Assembly (NCBI GenBank): GCA_039566865.1
Contig: CM076954.1
Location: 7,944,001 to 8,008,000 of the forward strand
Source of the DNA: Aurelia coerulea
Lineage: Eukaryota; Cnidaria; Scyphozoa; Semaeostomeae; Ulmaridae
Direction of reading: 5' to 3'
DNA length: 64,000 nucleotides
Part shown: positions 12,486 to 25,100 of the stretch, in pieces
Layout: every line of letters begins with the position of its first letter
Position numbering within the stretch: position 1 is the first letter of the stretch
Notes under the pieces: generated by a model
Seen by the model: the letters and a program-made list of their open reading frames with translations, nothing else
Databases searched by the model: none
What the model was told of the DNA's origin: nothing
Position numbers and translations under genes: made by a program

Positions 12486-13210
12486 GGCTGGACCACCCTT
12501 ATGGTGGTCAATGTTTCGTTGAAACCTCATAATATACATTTTAGCTCATATCCCTGCGGGTGGTCTGTCCGACCTCACTACTGGTCGTCATTTCCCGAGT
12601 AGGGAAGTGAGTCCGGTGGTGAGAGAATTACTACTACTACTACTTCCCGGGTAGGGAAGTTCTCTCCGGGTAGGAGAGAGTTACTACTACTACTACTACT
12701 ACTTCCCGGGTAGGGAAGTTCTCTCCGGGTAGGAGAGAGTTACTACTACTACTACTACTACTACTTCCCGGGTAGGGAAGTTCTCTCCGGGTAGGAGAGA
12801 GTTACTACTACTACTACTACTACTTCCCGGGTAGGGAAGAAAGGAATACTACTACTACTACTACTTCCCGGGTAGGGAAGAAGGGAATACTACTACTACT
12901 ACTATTTCCCGGGTAGGGAAGAAGAGAATACTACTACTACTACTTCCCGGGTAGGGAAGAAGGGAATACTACTACTACTACTACTTCCCGGGTAGGGAAG
13001 AAGGAAATACCACTACTACTACTACTTCCCGGGTAGGGAAGAAGGGAATTTCTCTCCGGGTAGGAGAGAGTTACTACTACTACTACTACTAGGGGGAAAT
13101 TATTACTACGTGAGTTGTTGTATTTTTAGAGTACTACTTTAATTGAATGCGACCCCAAGTAACTGCCAAAGCTTGTCTATTTTCTCTGTGTTTACCTGGC
13201 CGCAGGAGTT
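12486..13210 (+). repeat. Shared 3' end of element family (copy A)
   Basis: 725 bp matching 13529-14250, which is 722 bp. The size difference equals one TAC unit in the second TAC tract (8 in A, 7 in B). It begins GGCTGGACCACC and contains the hairpin GACCACC-CTTAT-GGTGGTC (12491-12509), the TAC/hairpin array, and a tail ending with CCTG-GCCG-CAGG (a 4 bp stem) 5-6 nt before the element end. Confidence 0.88.
12589..13091 (+). repeat. TAC microsatellite with 14 short GGGTA-loop hairpins (copy A)
   Basis: (TAC)n tracts alternate with perfect short inverted repeats that share the loop GGGTA. Nine have the stem CTTCCC/GGGAAG (one starts TTTCCC). Four have the stem TCTCTCC/GGAGAGA. A first one (12589-12609) has loop GAGTA and a CATTTCCC/GGGAAGTG stem with one T-G pair. 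The loop is constant while the stem changes on both sides, so pairing is kept. Confidence 0.85.
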
Positions 13211-13213
13211 AAG

Positions 13214-13391
13214 TTAACATTTACGCCCAAAGGAGTAAATGTATTTTAACGACAAGGCAATCAGGTAACCATCTTTGTTGTCATTGCCTTATAAGGCTCG
13301 GTATCGTCTCAGTCCCCCAATCAAGGCGCGTCCAAACCTCTTCCTGCCTCGTGAAAGTTGATCTCTCGTGTTTGGTCATATAAAAAATTTC
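13214..13391 (+). repeat. Shared 5' end of element family (copy B)
   Basis: Matches 8943-9120. One substitution is visible near the end (CCTCTTG in A, CCTCGTG in B). Both share the CATTTAC/GTAAATG hairpin and end at AAAAAATTTC, where the two copies diverge. Confidence 0.85.
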
Positions 13392-13528
13392 CCCTCCCTC
13401 CACCCCTGTCATCTGCCCGAATTGGAGTCAATGGTTGTTTCTTTCTGGTGCTTCGTCCAGCCGGGTCGCACTCAACACAGTGTTATTTATGGTTAGCCAT
13501 TAGTCTATTTTTAATTTGTTTACTTGTA
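13392..13528. other. Copy B private internal sequence
   Basis: 137 bp between the shared ends of copy B, beginning with a pyrimidine-rich CCCTCCCTCC stretch. It takes the place of the 3.4 kb interior of copy A. I see no motif or gene in it. Confidence 0.6.
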
Positions 13529-14250
13529 GGCTGGACCACCCTTATGGTGGTCAATGTTTCGTTGAAACCTCATAATATACATTTTAGCTCATATCCCTGC
13601 GGGTGGTCTGTCCGACCTCACTACTGGTCGTCATTTCCCGAGTAGGGAAGTGAGTCCGGTGGTGAGAGAATTACTACTACTACTACTTCCCGGGTAGGGA
13701 AGTTCTCTCCGGGTAGGAGAGAGTTACTACTACTACTACTACTACTTCCCGGGTAGGGAAGTTCTCTCCGGGTAGGAGAGAGTTACTACTACTACTACTA
13801 CTACTTCCCGGGTAGGGAAGTTCTCTCCGGGTAGGAGAGAGTTACTACTACTACTACTACTACTTCCCGGGTAGGGAAGAAAGGAATACTACTACTACTA
13901 CTACTTCCCGGGTAGGGAAGAAGGGAATACTACTACTACTACTACTTCCCGGGTAGGGAAGAATAGAATACTACTACTACTACTTCCCGGGTAGGGAAGA
14001 AGGGAATACTACTACTACTACTACTTCCCGGGTAGGGAAGAAGGAAATACCACTACTACTACTACTTCCCGGGTAGGGAAGAAGGGAATTTCTCTCCGGG
14101 TAGGAGAGAGTTACTACTACTACTACTACTAGGGGGAAATTATTACTACGTGAGTTGTTGTATTTTTAGAGTACTACTTTAATTGAATGCGACCCCAAGT
14201 AACTGCCAAAGCTTGTCTATTTTCTCTGTGTTTACCTGGCCGCAGGAGTT
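13529..14250 (+). repeat. Shared 3' end of element family (copy B)
   Basis: 722 bp near-identical to 12486-13210, including the GACCACC/GGTGGTC hairpin, the TAC/hairpin array and the terminal CCTG-GCCG-CAGG stem. Few differences are seen, so duplication or co-insertion with A was recent. Confidence 0.88.
13632..14131 (+). repeat. TAC microsatellite with GGGTA-loop hairpins (copy B)
   Basis: Same order of hairpins as in copy A, with the second TAC tract one unit shorter. A stretch reading GAATAGAATAC in B corresponds to GAAGAGAATAC in A, and the one TTTCCC stem start in A is CTTCCC in B, so the A variant has lost one outer pair. Confidence 0.85.
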
Positions 14251-16405
14251 AAGTGTGGATTAACGTAACTTAGTAGCTAAAATTCATATAATAAAAAGTA
14301 TTGCACTCATTGTTCTTTAAAACTTTAGTTCTACCAGTAATTTCTTTTATAGCACTATATTAGTGCTGCAGCAACCATTCTTCGAAACATTACTATAGAC
14401 ATTAGTTTTTACTAAGTCCAATTTTAGCTTTACTGCATAAACAAACATCGATTAATTAAATGTATATTTTCTCAAAGAAAACAAAATATAAACACAAAAA
14501 GTGTGGATTAACGTAACTTAGTAGCTAAAATTCATATTGTAAAGAGTATTGCACTCATCGTTCTTTAAAACTTTAGTTCGGCCAGAAACTTCTTTAAGAG
14601 CACTCTATTAGTGCTGCAACAACCCTTCTTGGAAACATTACTATAGACATTAGGATTTTCTTTAGTCTCATTTTAGCTTTACTTCATGAACAAATATCGA
14701 TTAATTAAATGTTTACTTTCTCAAAGAAAACAAAATGTAAACGCAAAATCTGTGGATTAACGTAACTAAGTAGCAACAATTTATATTACAAAAAGTATTG
14801 CATACATCGTTCTTTAAAACTTTAGTTCGGCCAGTAACTTCTTAAAAGCACTCTATTAGTGCTGCAACAACCCTTCTTGGAAACATTACTATAGACATTA
14901 GGATTTTCTTTAGTCTCATTTTAGCTTTACTTCATGAACAAATATCGATTAATTAAATGTTTATTTTCTCAAAGAAAACAAAATATAATCACAAAAAGTG
15001 TGTATGAACGCAACTTAGTAGCAACAATTTATATTACAAGAAGTATTGCATTCATCGTTCTTTAAAACTTTAGCTCTTCCAGTAATTTCCTTTAAAGCAG
15101 TATATTAGTGCTACAACAACCATTGTTGGAAACATTACTATAGCCATTAGTTTTTTCTTTAGTCTCGTTTTAGCTTTGTTGCATAGGCAAAAATCGATTG
15201 ATAAAATGTATCTTTTCTCAAAGAAAACAAAATATAATCACAAAAAGTGTGGATTAACGTACTTTTGTAGCTACAATTTATATTATAAAGAGCGTTGCAC
15301 TCATCGTCCTTTAAAACTTTAGTTCTGCCAGTAACTTCCTTAACAGCACTCTATTAAGGCTGCAGCAACCCTTCTTCGAAACATTACTACAGACATTAGT
15401 TTTTTCTTTAGTCTCATTTTAGATTTACTGCATAAACAAACATCGATTAATTAAATGATTACTTTCTCAAAGAAAACAAAATGTAATTACAAAATCTGTA
15501 GATTAACGTAACTAAGTAGCAACAATTAATATTATAAAAAGTATTGCATTCATCGCTCTTTAAAACTTTAGTTCTACCAGTAGCTTCTTTTATAGCCCTA
15601 TCTTATTGCTGCAGTAACCATTCTTAGAAACATTACTATAGAGATTAGTTTTTCTTTTAGTCTCGTTTTAGCTTTTTTGCATAAGCAAATATCGATTAAT
15701 AAAATGTTTATTTTCTCAAAAAAAAAACAAAATATCAAAAAAAAAAGTGTGGATTAAGGTAACTTAGTAGCAACAATTTATTTTAGAAAGAGAATTGCAC
15801 TCATCGTTCTTTAAAACTTTAGTTCGGCCCGGTAATTTCTTTAACAGCACTTTATTAGTGCTGTAGCAACATTTCTTGGAAAGTTTTCTATAGACATTAG
15901 TTTTTTCTTTAGTCTCATTTTAGCTTTACTGCATAGGCAAAAATCGATTAATAAAATGTTTATTTTCTCAAAGAAAACAAAATATAATCACAAAAAGTGT
16001 TGATGAACGCAACTTAGTAGCAACAATTTATATTACAAAAAGTATTGCATTCATCGTTCTTTAAAACTTTAGTTCTGCCAGTAATTTCATTTAAAGCAGT
16101 AAATTAGTGCTGCAGCAACCATTGTTGGAAACATTACTATAGCCATTAGTATTTTCTTTAGTCTCGTTTTAGCTTTTTTGCATAAACAAACATCGATTAA
16201 TTAAATGTTTATTTTCTCAAAGAAAACAAAATATCAACACAAAAACTGTGGATTAATGTACTTTAGTAGCTACAATTTATATTAGAAAGAGTATTGCACT
16301 CATCGTACTTTAAAACTTTAGTTCGGCCAGTAATTTCTTTAACAGCACTTTATTAGTGCTGTAGCAACCCTTCTTGGAAACATTACTATAGACATTAGTT
16401 TTTTT

Positions 16406-19400
16406 TCGTCTCATTTTAGCTTTACTGCATAAACAAACATCGATTAATTAAATGTTTACTTTCTCAAAGAAAACAAAATGTAAACACAAAATCTGTGGAT
16501 TAACGTAACTAAATAGCAAAAATTTATATTATAAAAAGTATTGAATGCATCGTTCTTTAAAACTTTAGTTCTACCAGTAACTTCTTTTATAGAACTATAT
16601 TAGTGCTGCAGCAACTATTCTTGGAAACGTTACTATAGAAATTAGTTTTTTGTTAAGTCCCATTTTAGCATTACTGCATAAAGAAACATTGATTAATTAA
16701 ATGTGTATTTTCTCAAAGACAGCAAAATATCAACACAAAAACTGTGGATTAATGTACTTTAGTAGCTACAATTTATATTAGAAAGAGTATTGCACTCATC
16801 GTACTTTAAAACTTTAGTTCGGCCAGTAACTTCTTTAAGAGCACTCTATTAGTGCTGCAGCAACCCTACTTGGAAACATTACTATAGACATTAGTTTTTT
16901 CTTTAGTCTCATTTTAGCTTTACTGCATAAACAAACATTGATTAATTAAATGTTTACTTTCTCAAAGAAAACAAAATGTAAACACAAAATCTGTGGATAT
17001 ACGTAACTAAGTAGCAACAATTTATATTATAAAAAGTATTGCATTCATCGTTCTTTAAAACTTTAGTTCTACCAGTAACTTCTTTTATAGCACTATATTT
17101 TTGGTGCAGCAACTATTCTTGGAAACATTACTATAGCCATTAGTTTTTTCTTTAGTCTCGTTTTAGCTTTTTTGCATAAACAAACATCGATTAATAAATT
17201 GTCTATTTTCTCAAAGAAAACAAAATGTAAACACAAAATCTGTGGATTAACGTAACTAAATAGCAACATTTTATATTATAAAAAGTATTGCATGCATCGT
17301 TCTTTAAAACTTTAGTTCTACCAGTAACTTCTTTTATAGAACTATATTAGTGCTGCAGCAACTATTCTTGGAAACGTTACTATAGAAATTAGTTTTTTGT
17401 TAAGTCCCATTTTAGCATTACTGCATAAAGAAACATCGATTAATTAAATGTGTATTTTCTCAAAGACAGCAAAATATCAACACAAAAACTGTGGATTAAT
17501 GTACTTTAGTAGCTACAATTTATATTAGAAAGAGTATTGCACTCATCGTACTTTAAAACTTTAGTTCGGCCAGTAACTGCTTTAAGAGCACTCTATTAGT
17601 GCTGCAGCAACCCTACTTGGAAACATTACTATAGACATTAGTTTTTTCTTTAGTCTCATTTTAGCTTTACTGCATAAACAAACATTGATTAATTAAATAT
17701 TTACTTTCTCAAAGAAAACAAAATGTAAACACAAAATCTGTGGATATACGTAACTAAGTAGCAACAATTTATATTATAAAAAGTATTGCATTCATCGTTC
17801 TTTAAAACTTTAGTTCTACCAGTAACTTCTTTTATAGCACTATATTTTTGGTGCAGCAACTATTCTTGGAAACATTACTATAGCCATTAGTTTTTTCTTT
17901 AGTCTCGTTTTAGCTTTACTGCATAAACAAACATTGATTAATTAAATGTTTACTTTCTCAATGAAAACAAAATGTAAACACAAAATCTGGTGATTTACGT
18001 AACTAAGTAGCAACAATTTATATTATAAAATGTATTGCATTCATCGTTCTTTAAAACTTTAGTTCTACCAGTAACTTCTTTTATAGCACTATATTTTTGG
18101 TGCAGCAACTATTCTTGGAAACATTACTATAGCCATTCGTTTTTTCTTTAGTCTCGTTTTAGCTTTACTGCATAAACAAACATTGATTAATTAAATGTTT
18201 ACTTTCTCAATGAAAACAAAATGTAAACACAAAATCTGTGGATTTACGTAACTAAGTAGCAACAATTTATATTATAAAATGTATTGCATTCATTGTTCTT
18301 TAAAACTTTAGTTCTACCAGTAACTTCTTTTATAGCACTATATTTTTGGTGCAGCAACAATTCTTGGAAACGTTACTATAGACATTAGTTGTTTGTTAAG
18401 TCCCAATTTAGCATTACTGCATAAAAAGCATCGATTAATTAAATGTGTATTTTCTGAAACAAAACTTAATATCAACACAAAAACTGTGGTATAATGCACT
18501 TTAATAGCTACAATTTATATTAGATAGAGTATTGCACTTATCGTTCTTTAGAACTTTGGCTCGGCCAGTAACTTCTTTAAGAGCACTCTATTAGTGCTGC
18601 AGCAACCATTCTTGGAAACATTACTATAGACATTAGTTTTTTCTTTAGCCTCATTTTAGCTTTACTGCATAAACAAACATCGAATAATTAAATGTTTACT
18701 TTCTCAAAGAAAACAAAATGTAAACACAAAATTTGTGGATTAACGTAACTAAGTAGCAACAATTTTTATTACAAAAAGTATTGCATTCATCGTTCTTTAA
18801 AACTTTAGTTCTGCCAGTAATTTCATTTAAAGCAGTAAATTAGTGCTGCAGCAACCATTGTTGGAAACATTACTATAGCCATTAGTATTTTCTTTAGTCT
18901 CGTTTTAGCTTTTTTGCATAAACAAACATAGATTAATTAAATGTTTATTTTCTCAAAGAAAACAAAATATCAACACAAAAACTGTGGATTAATGTACTTT
19001 AGTAGCTACAATTTATATTAGAAAGAGTATTGCACTCATCGTTCTTTAAAACTTTAGTTCGGCCAGTAATTTCTTTAACAGCACTTTATTAGTGCTGTAG
19101 CAACCCTTCTTGGAAACATTACTATAGACATTAGTTTTTTTTCGTCTCATTTTAGCTTTACTGCATAAACAAACATCGATTAATTAAATGTTTACTTTCT
19201 CAAAGAAAACAAAATGTAAACACAAAATCTGTGGATTAACGTAACTAAATAGCAAAAATTTATATTATAAAAAGTATTGAATGCATCGTTCTTTAAAACT
19301 TTAGTTCTACCAGTAACTTCTTTTATAGAACTATATTAGTGCTGCAGCAACTATTCTTGGAAACGTTACTATAGAAATTAGTTTTTTGTTAAGTCCCATT

Positions 19401-21900
19401 TTAGCATTACTGCATAAAGAAACATTGATTAATTAAATGTGTATTTTCTCAAAGACAGCAAAATATCAACACAAAAACTGTGGATTAATGTACTTTAGTA
19501 GCTACAATTTATATTAGAAAGAGTATTGCACTCATCGTACTTTAAAACTTTAGTTCGGCCAGTAACTTCTTTAAGAGCACTCTATTAGTGCTGCAGCAAC
19601 CCTACTTGGAAACATTACTATAGACATTAGTTTTTTCTTTAGTCTCATTTTAGCTTTACTGCATAAACAAACATTGATTAATTAAATGTTTACTTTCTCA
19701 AAGAAAACAAAATGTAAACACAAAATCTGTGGATATACGTAACTAAGTAGCAACAATTTATATTATAAAAAGTATTGCATTCATCGTTCTTTAAAACTTT
19801 AGTTCTACCAGTAACTTCTTTTATAGCACTATATTTTTGGTGCAGCAACTATTCTTGGAAACATTACTATAGCCATTAGTTTTTTCTTTAGTCTCGTTTT
19901 AGCTTTTTTGCATAAACAAACATCGATTAATAAATTGTCTATTTTCTCAAAGAAAACAAAATGTAAACACAAAATCTGTGGATTAACGTAACTAAATAGC
20001 AACATTTTATATTATAAAAAGTATTGCATGCATCGTTCTTTAAAACTTTAGTTCTACCAGTAACTTCTTTTATAGAACTATATTAGTGCTGCAGCAACTA
20101 TTCTTGGAAACGTTACTATAGAAATTAGTTTTTTGTTAAGTCCCATTTTAGCATTACTGCATAAAGAAACATCGATTAATTAAATGTGTATTTTCTCAAA
20201 GACAGCAAAATATCAACACAAAAACTGTGGATTAATGTACTTTAGTAGCTACAATTTATATTAGAAAGAGTATTGCACTCATCGTACTTTAAAACTTTAG
20301 TTCGGCCAGTAACTGCTTTAAGAGCACTCTATTAGTGCTGCAGCAACCCTACTTGGAAACATTACTATAGACATTAGTTTTTTCTTTAGTCTCATTTTAG
20401 CTTTACTGCATAAACAAACATTGATTAATTAAATATTTACTTTCTCAAAGAAAACAAAATGTAAACACAAAATCTGTGGATATACGTAACTAAGTAGCAA
20501 CAATTTATATTATAAAAAGTATTGCATTCATCGTTCTTTAAAACTTTAGTTCTACCAGTAACTTCTTTTATAGCACTATATTTTTGGTGCAGCAACTATT
20601 CTTGGAAACATTACTATAGCCATTAGTTTTTTCTTTAGTCTCGTTTTAGCTTTACTGCATAAACAAACATTGATTAATTAAATGTTTACTTTCTCAATGA
20701 AAACAAAATGTAAACACAAAATCTGGTGATTTACGTAACTAAGTAGCAACAATTTATATTATAAAATGTATTGCATTCATCGTTCTTTAAAACTTTAGTT
20801 CTACCAGTAACTTCTTTTATAGCACTATATTTTTGGTGCAGCAACTATTCTTGGAAACATTACTATAGCCATTCGTTTTTTCTTTAGTCTCGTTTTAGCT
20901 TTACTGCATAAACAAACATTGATTAATTAAATGTTTACTTTCTCAATGAAAACAAAATGTAAACACAAAATCTGTGGATTTACGTAACTAAGTAGCAACA
21001 ATTTATATTATAAAATGTATTGCATTCATCGTTCTTTAAAACTTTAGTTCTACCAGTAACTTCTTTTATAGCACTATATTTTTGGTGCAGCAACAATTCT
21101 TGGAAACGTTATTATAGACATTAGTTGTTTGTTAAGTCCCAATTTAGCATTACTGCATAAAAAGCATCGATTAATTAAATGTGTATTTTCTGAAACAAAA
21201 CTTAATATCAACACAAAAACTGTGGTATAATGCACTTTAATAGCTACAATTTATATTAGATAGAGTATTGCACTTATCGTTCTTTAGAACTTTGGCTCGG
21301 CCAGTAACTTCTTTAAGAGCACTCTATTAGTGCTGCAGCAACCCTTCTTGGAAACATTACTATAGACATTAGTTTTTTCTTTAGCCTCATTTTAGCTTTA
21401 CTGCATAAACAAACATCGAATAAATAAATGTTTACTTTCTCAAAGAAAACAAAATGTAAACACAAAATTTGTGGATTAACGTAACTAAGTAGCAACAATT
21501 TATATTATAAAAAGTATTGCATTCATCGTTCTTTAAAACTTTAGTTCTACCAGTAACTTCTTTTATAGAGCTATATTAGTGCTGCTGCAACTATTCTTGG
21601 AAACGTTACTATAGACATTAGTTTTTTCTTTAGTCTCATTTTAGCATTACTGCATAGAGAAACATCGATTAATTAAGTGTGTATTTTCTGAAAGAAAGCT
21701 AAATATCAACACAAAAACTGTGGATTAATGTACTTTAGTAGCTACAATTCATATTAGAAAGAGTATTGCACTCATTGTTCTTTAAAATTTTAGTTCTGCC
21801 AGTAGCTATTTTAAGAGCACTCTATTAGTGCTGCAACAACCCTTCTTGGAAACATTACTATAGACATTACTTTTTTCTTTTGTCTCATTTTAGCTTTACT
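16406..21900. repeat. Higher-order repeat, 2736 bp (11-mer), two units
   Basis: Diagnostic variants recur at one interval: TCGTCTC after a long T run at 16406 and 19142 (2736 bp), CTGGTGATTTACG at 17986 and 20723 (2737 bp), CTGTGGTATAATGC at 18484 and 21220 (2736 bp). The interval equals 11 monomers. Further copies of parts of this unit lie at about 24.4-27.1 kb (CTGGTGA at 25946, CTGTGGTAT at 26443), and a related block carrying CTGTGGTAT is at 40492. The right end is approximate. Confidence 0.82.
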
Positions 21901-24900
21901 GCATAAACAAACATCGATTAATTAAATGTTTATTTTCTCAAAGAAAACAAAATATAATCACAAAAAGTGTTGATGAACGCAACTTAGTAGCAACAATTTA
22001 TATTACAAAAAGTATTGCATTCATCGTTCTTTAAAACTTTAGTTCTGCCAGTAATTTCATTTAAAGCAGTAAATTAGTGCTGCAGCAACCATTGTTGGAA
22101 ACATTACTATAGCCATTAGTATTTTCTTTAGTCTCGTTTTAGCTTTTTTGCATAAACAAACATCGATTAATAAATTGTCTATTTTCTCAAAGAAAACAAA
22201 ATGTAAACACAAAATCTGTGGATTAACGTAACTAAGTAGCAACAATTTATATTTTAAAAAGTATTGCACTCATCGATCTTTAAAACTTTAGTTCTACCAG
22301 TAACTTCTTTTATAGAACTATATTAGTGCTGCAGCAACTATTCTTGGAAACGTTACTATAGACATAAGTTTTTTGTTAAGTCCCATTTTAGCATTACTGC
22401 ATAAAGAAATGTCGATTAATTAAATGTGTATTTTCTCAAAAAAAACAAAATATCAACACAAAAACTGTGGATTAATGTACTTTAGTAGCTACAATTTATA
22501 TTAGAAAGAGTATTGCACTCATCGTACTTTAAAACTTTAGTTCGGCCAGTAATTTCTTTAACAGCACTTTATTAGTGCTGTAGCAACCCTTCTTGGAAAC
22601 ATTACTATAGACATTAGTTTTTTTTCGTCTCATTTTAGCTTTACTGCATAAACAAACATCGATTAATTAAATGTTTACTTTCTCAAAGAAAACAAAATGT
22701 AAACACAAAATCTGTGGATTAACGTAACTAAATAGCAAAAATTTATATTATAAAAAGTATTGAATGCATCGTTCTTTAAAACTTTAGTTCTACCAGTAAC
22801 TTCTTTTATAGAACTATATTAGTGCTGCAGCAACTATTCTTGGAAACGTTACTATAGAAATTAGTTTTTTGTTAAGTCCCATTTTAGCATTACTGCATAA
22901 AGAAACATTGATTAATTAAATGTGTATTTTCTCAAAGACAGCAAAATATCAACACAAAAACTGTGGATTAATGTACTTTAGTAGCTACAATTTATATTAG
23001 AAAGAGTATTGCACTCATCGTACTTTAAAACTTTAGTTCGGCCAGTAACTTCTTTAAGAGCACTCTATTAGTGCTGCAGCAACCCTACTTGGAAACATTA
23101 CTATAGACATTAGTTTTTTCTTTAGTCTCATTTTAGCTTTACTGCATAAACAAACATTGATTAATTAAATGTTTACTTTCTCAAAGAAAACAAAATGTAA
23201 ACACAAAATCTGTGGATATACGTAACTAAGTAGCAACAATTTATATTATAAAAAGTATTGCATTCATCGTTCTTTAAAACTTTAGTTCTACCAGTAACTT
23301 CTTTTATAGAGCTATATTAGTGCTGCTGCAACTATTCTTGGAAACGTTACTATAGACATTAGTTTTTGTTAAGTCTCATTTTAGCATTACTGCATAGAGA
23401 AACATCGATTAATTAAGTGTGTATTTTCTGAAAGAAAGCTAAATATCAACACAAAAACTGTGGATTAATGTACTTTAGTAGCTACAATTCATATTAGAAA
23501 GAGTATTGCACTCATTGTTCTTTAAAATTTTAGTTCTGCCAGTAGCTATTTTAAGAGCACTCTATTAGTGCTGCAACAACCCTTCTTGGAAACATTACTA
23601 TAGACATTACTTTTTTCTTTTGTCTCATTTTAGCTTTACTGCATAAACAAACATCGATTAATTAAATGTTTATTTTCTCAAAGAAAACAAAATATAATCA
23701 CAAAAAGTGTTGATGAACGCAACTTAGTAGCAACAATTTATATTACAAAAAGTATTGCATTCATCGTTCTTTAAAACTTTAGTTCTGCCAGTAATTTCAT
23801 TTAAAGCAGTAAATTAGTGCTGCAGCAACCATTGTTGGAAACATTACTATAGCCATTAGTATTTTCTTTAGTCTCGTTTTAGCTTTTTTGCATAAACAAA
23901 CATCGATTAATAAATTGTCTATTTTCTCAAAGAAAACAAAATGTAAACACAAAATCTGTGGATTAACGTAACTAAGTAGCAACAATTTATATTTTAAAAA
24001 GTATTGCACTCATCGATCTTTAAAACTTTAGTTCTACCAGTAACTTCTTTTATTGAACTATATTAGTGCTGCAGCAACTATTCTTGGAAACGTTACTATA
24101 GACATAAGTTTTTTGTTAAGTCCCATTTTAGCATTACTGCATAAAGAAATGTCGATTAATTAAATGTGTATTTTCTCAAAAAAAACAAAATATCAACACA
24201 AAAACTGTGGATTAATGTACTTTAGTAGCTACAATTTATTTTAGAAAGAGTATTGCACTCATCGTACTTTAAAACTTTAGTTCGGCCAGTAATTTCTTTA
24301 ACAGCACTTTATTAGTGCTGTAGCAACCCTTCTTGGAAACATTACTATAGACATTAGTTTTTTTTCGTCTCATTTTAGCTTTACTGCATAAACAAACATC
24401 GATTAATTAAATGTTTACTTTCTCAAAGAAAACAAAATGTAAACACAAAATCTGTGGATTGACGTAACTAAATAGCAAAAATTTATATTATAAAAAGTAT
24501 TGAATGCATCGTTCTTTAAAACTTTAGTTCTACCAGTAACTTCTTTTATAGAACTATATTAGTGCTGCAGCAACTATTCTTGGAAACGTTACTATAGAAA
24601 TTAGTTTTTTGTTAAGTCCTATTTTAGCATTACTGCATAAAGAAACATTGATTAATTAAATGTGTATTTTCTCAAAGACAGCAAAATATCAACACAAAAA
24701 CTGTGGATTAATGTACTTTAGTAGCTACAATTTATATTAGAAAGAGTATTGCACTCATTGTACTTTAAAACTTTAGTTCGGCCAGTAACTTCTTTAAGAG
24801 CACTCTATTAGTGCTGCAGCAACCCTACTTGGAAACATTACTATAGACATTAGTTTTTTCTTTAGTCTCATTTTAGCTTTACTGCATAAACAAACATTGA

Positions 24901-25100
24901 TTAATTAAATGTTTACTTTCTCAAAGAAAACAAAATGTAAACACAAAATCTGTGGATATACGTAACTAAGTAGCAACAATTTATATTATAAAAAGTATTG
25001 CATTCATCGTTCTTTAAAACTTTAGTTCTACCAGTAACTTCTTTTATAGCACTATATTTTTGGTGCAGCAACTATTCTTGGAAACATTACTATAGCCATT
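21600..25100. repeat. Higher-order repeat, 1740 bp (7-mer), two units
   Basis: The TCGTCTC variant at 22625 recurs at 24365, and the GAGCTATATTAG variant near 21568 recurs near 23308. Two minus-strand 70-codon frames at 22057 and 23797 are identical, also 1740 bp apart. The only visible differences are isolated substitutions (for example TATAGAACT versus TATTGAACT), so this is a recent tandem duplication. Confidence 0.82.

Larger units (their letters stand above)
8943..13210. mobile_element. Unclassified mobile element, copy A (long form)
   Basis: A non-satellite block starting TTAACATTTACGCC and ending CCGCAGGAGTT, immediately followed by a second element with the same ends. Its first 178 bp (8943-9120) match 13214-13391 with one visible substitution. 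Its last 725 bp (12486-13210) match 13529-14250 almost perfectly. An AAG triplet lies before it (8940-8942), between the two elements (13211-13213) and after the pair (14251-14253). This fits a 3 bp target duplication or junction microhomology. No terminal inverted repeat, transposase, RT or Rep/helicase is visible. Microsatellite and short hairpins near the 3' end plus head-to-tail arrangement resemble Helentron/Helitron-like non-autonomous elements, but this is a structural analogy only. Confidence 0.7.
13214..14250. mobile_element. Unclassified mobile element, copy B (short form)
   Basis: A 1037 bp element directly downstream of copy A in the same orientation. It has the same 178 bp 5' end and about 722 bp 3' end joined by only 137 bp of its own internal sequence (13392-13528), which is unrelated by eye to the inner part of A. 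It is non-coding. After the AAG at 14251 the satellite resumes with TGTGGATTAACG, in phase with a normal monomer. It is probably a non-autonomous form of the same family, or a rolling-circle or recombination product of it. Confidence 0.72.

Noticed and set aside
12329..13645. Frames of 67 and 95 codons in the element 3' ends
   Set aside because: They run across the boundary into the shared non-coding 3' region and end in the GACCACC hairpin area. They share their last residues only because that DNA is repeated.
12589..14131. CRISPR array
   Set aside because: The repeated hairpins are separated by simple TAC tracts, not unique spacers, and the context is eukaryotic.
8943..14250. LTR retrotransposon with about 1 kb LTRs
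   Set aside because: The left copy of the repeat is split: only 178 bp at the far left and 725 bp next to the right copy. No TG...CA ends, primer-binding site or gag-pol are seen. Two head-to-tail elements explain the layout better.
22057..22269. Repeated minus-strand frames of 60-70 codons (3418, 21313, 22057, 23797, 28003, 32496, 35734) with similar proteins
   Set aside because: They are the same satellite stretch read in the same frame in monomers that happen to lack stops. Frames differ by whole-monomer copying, and most monomers interrupt them.
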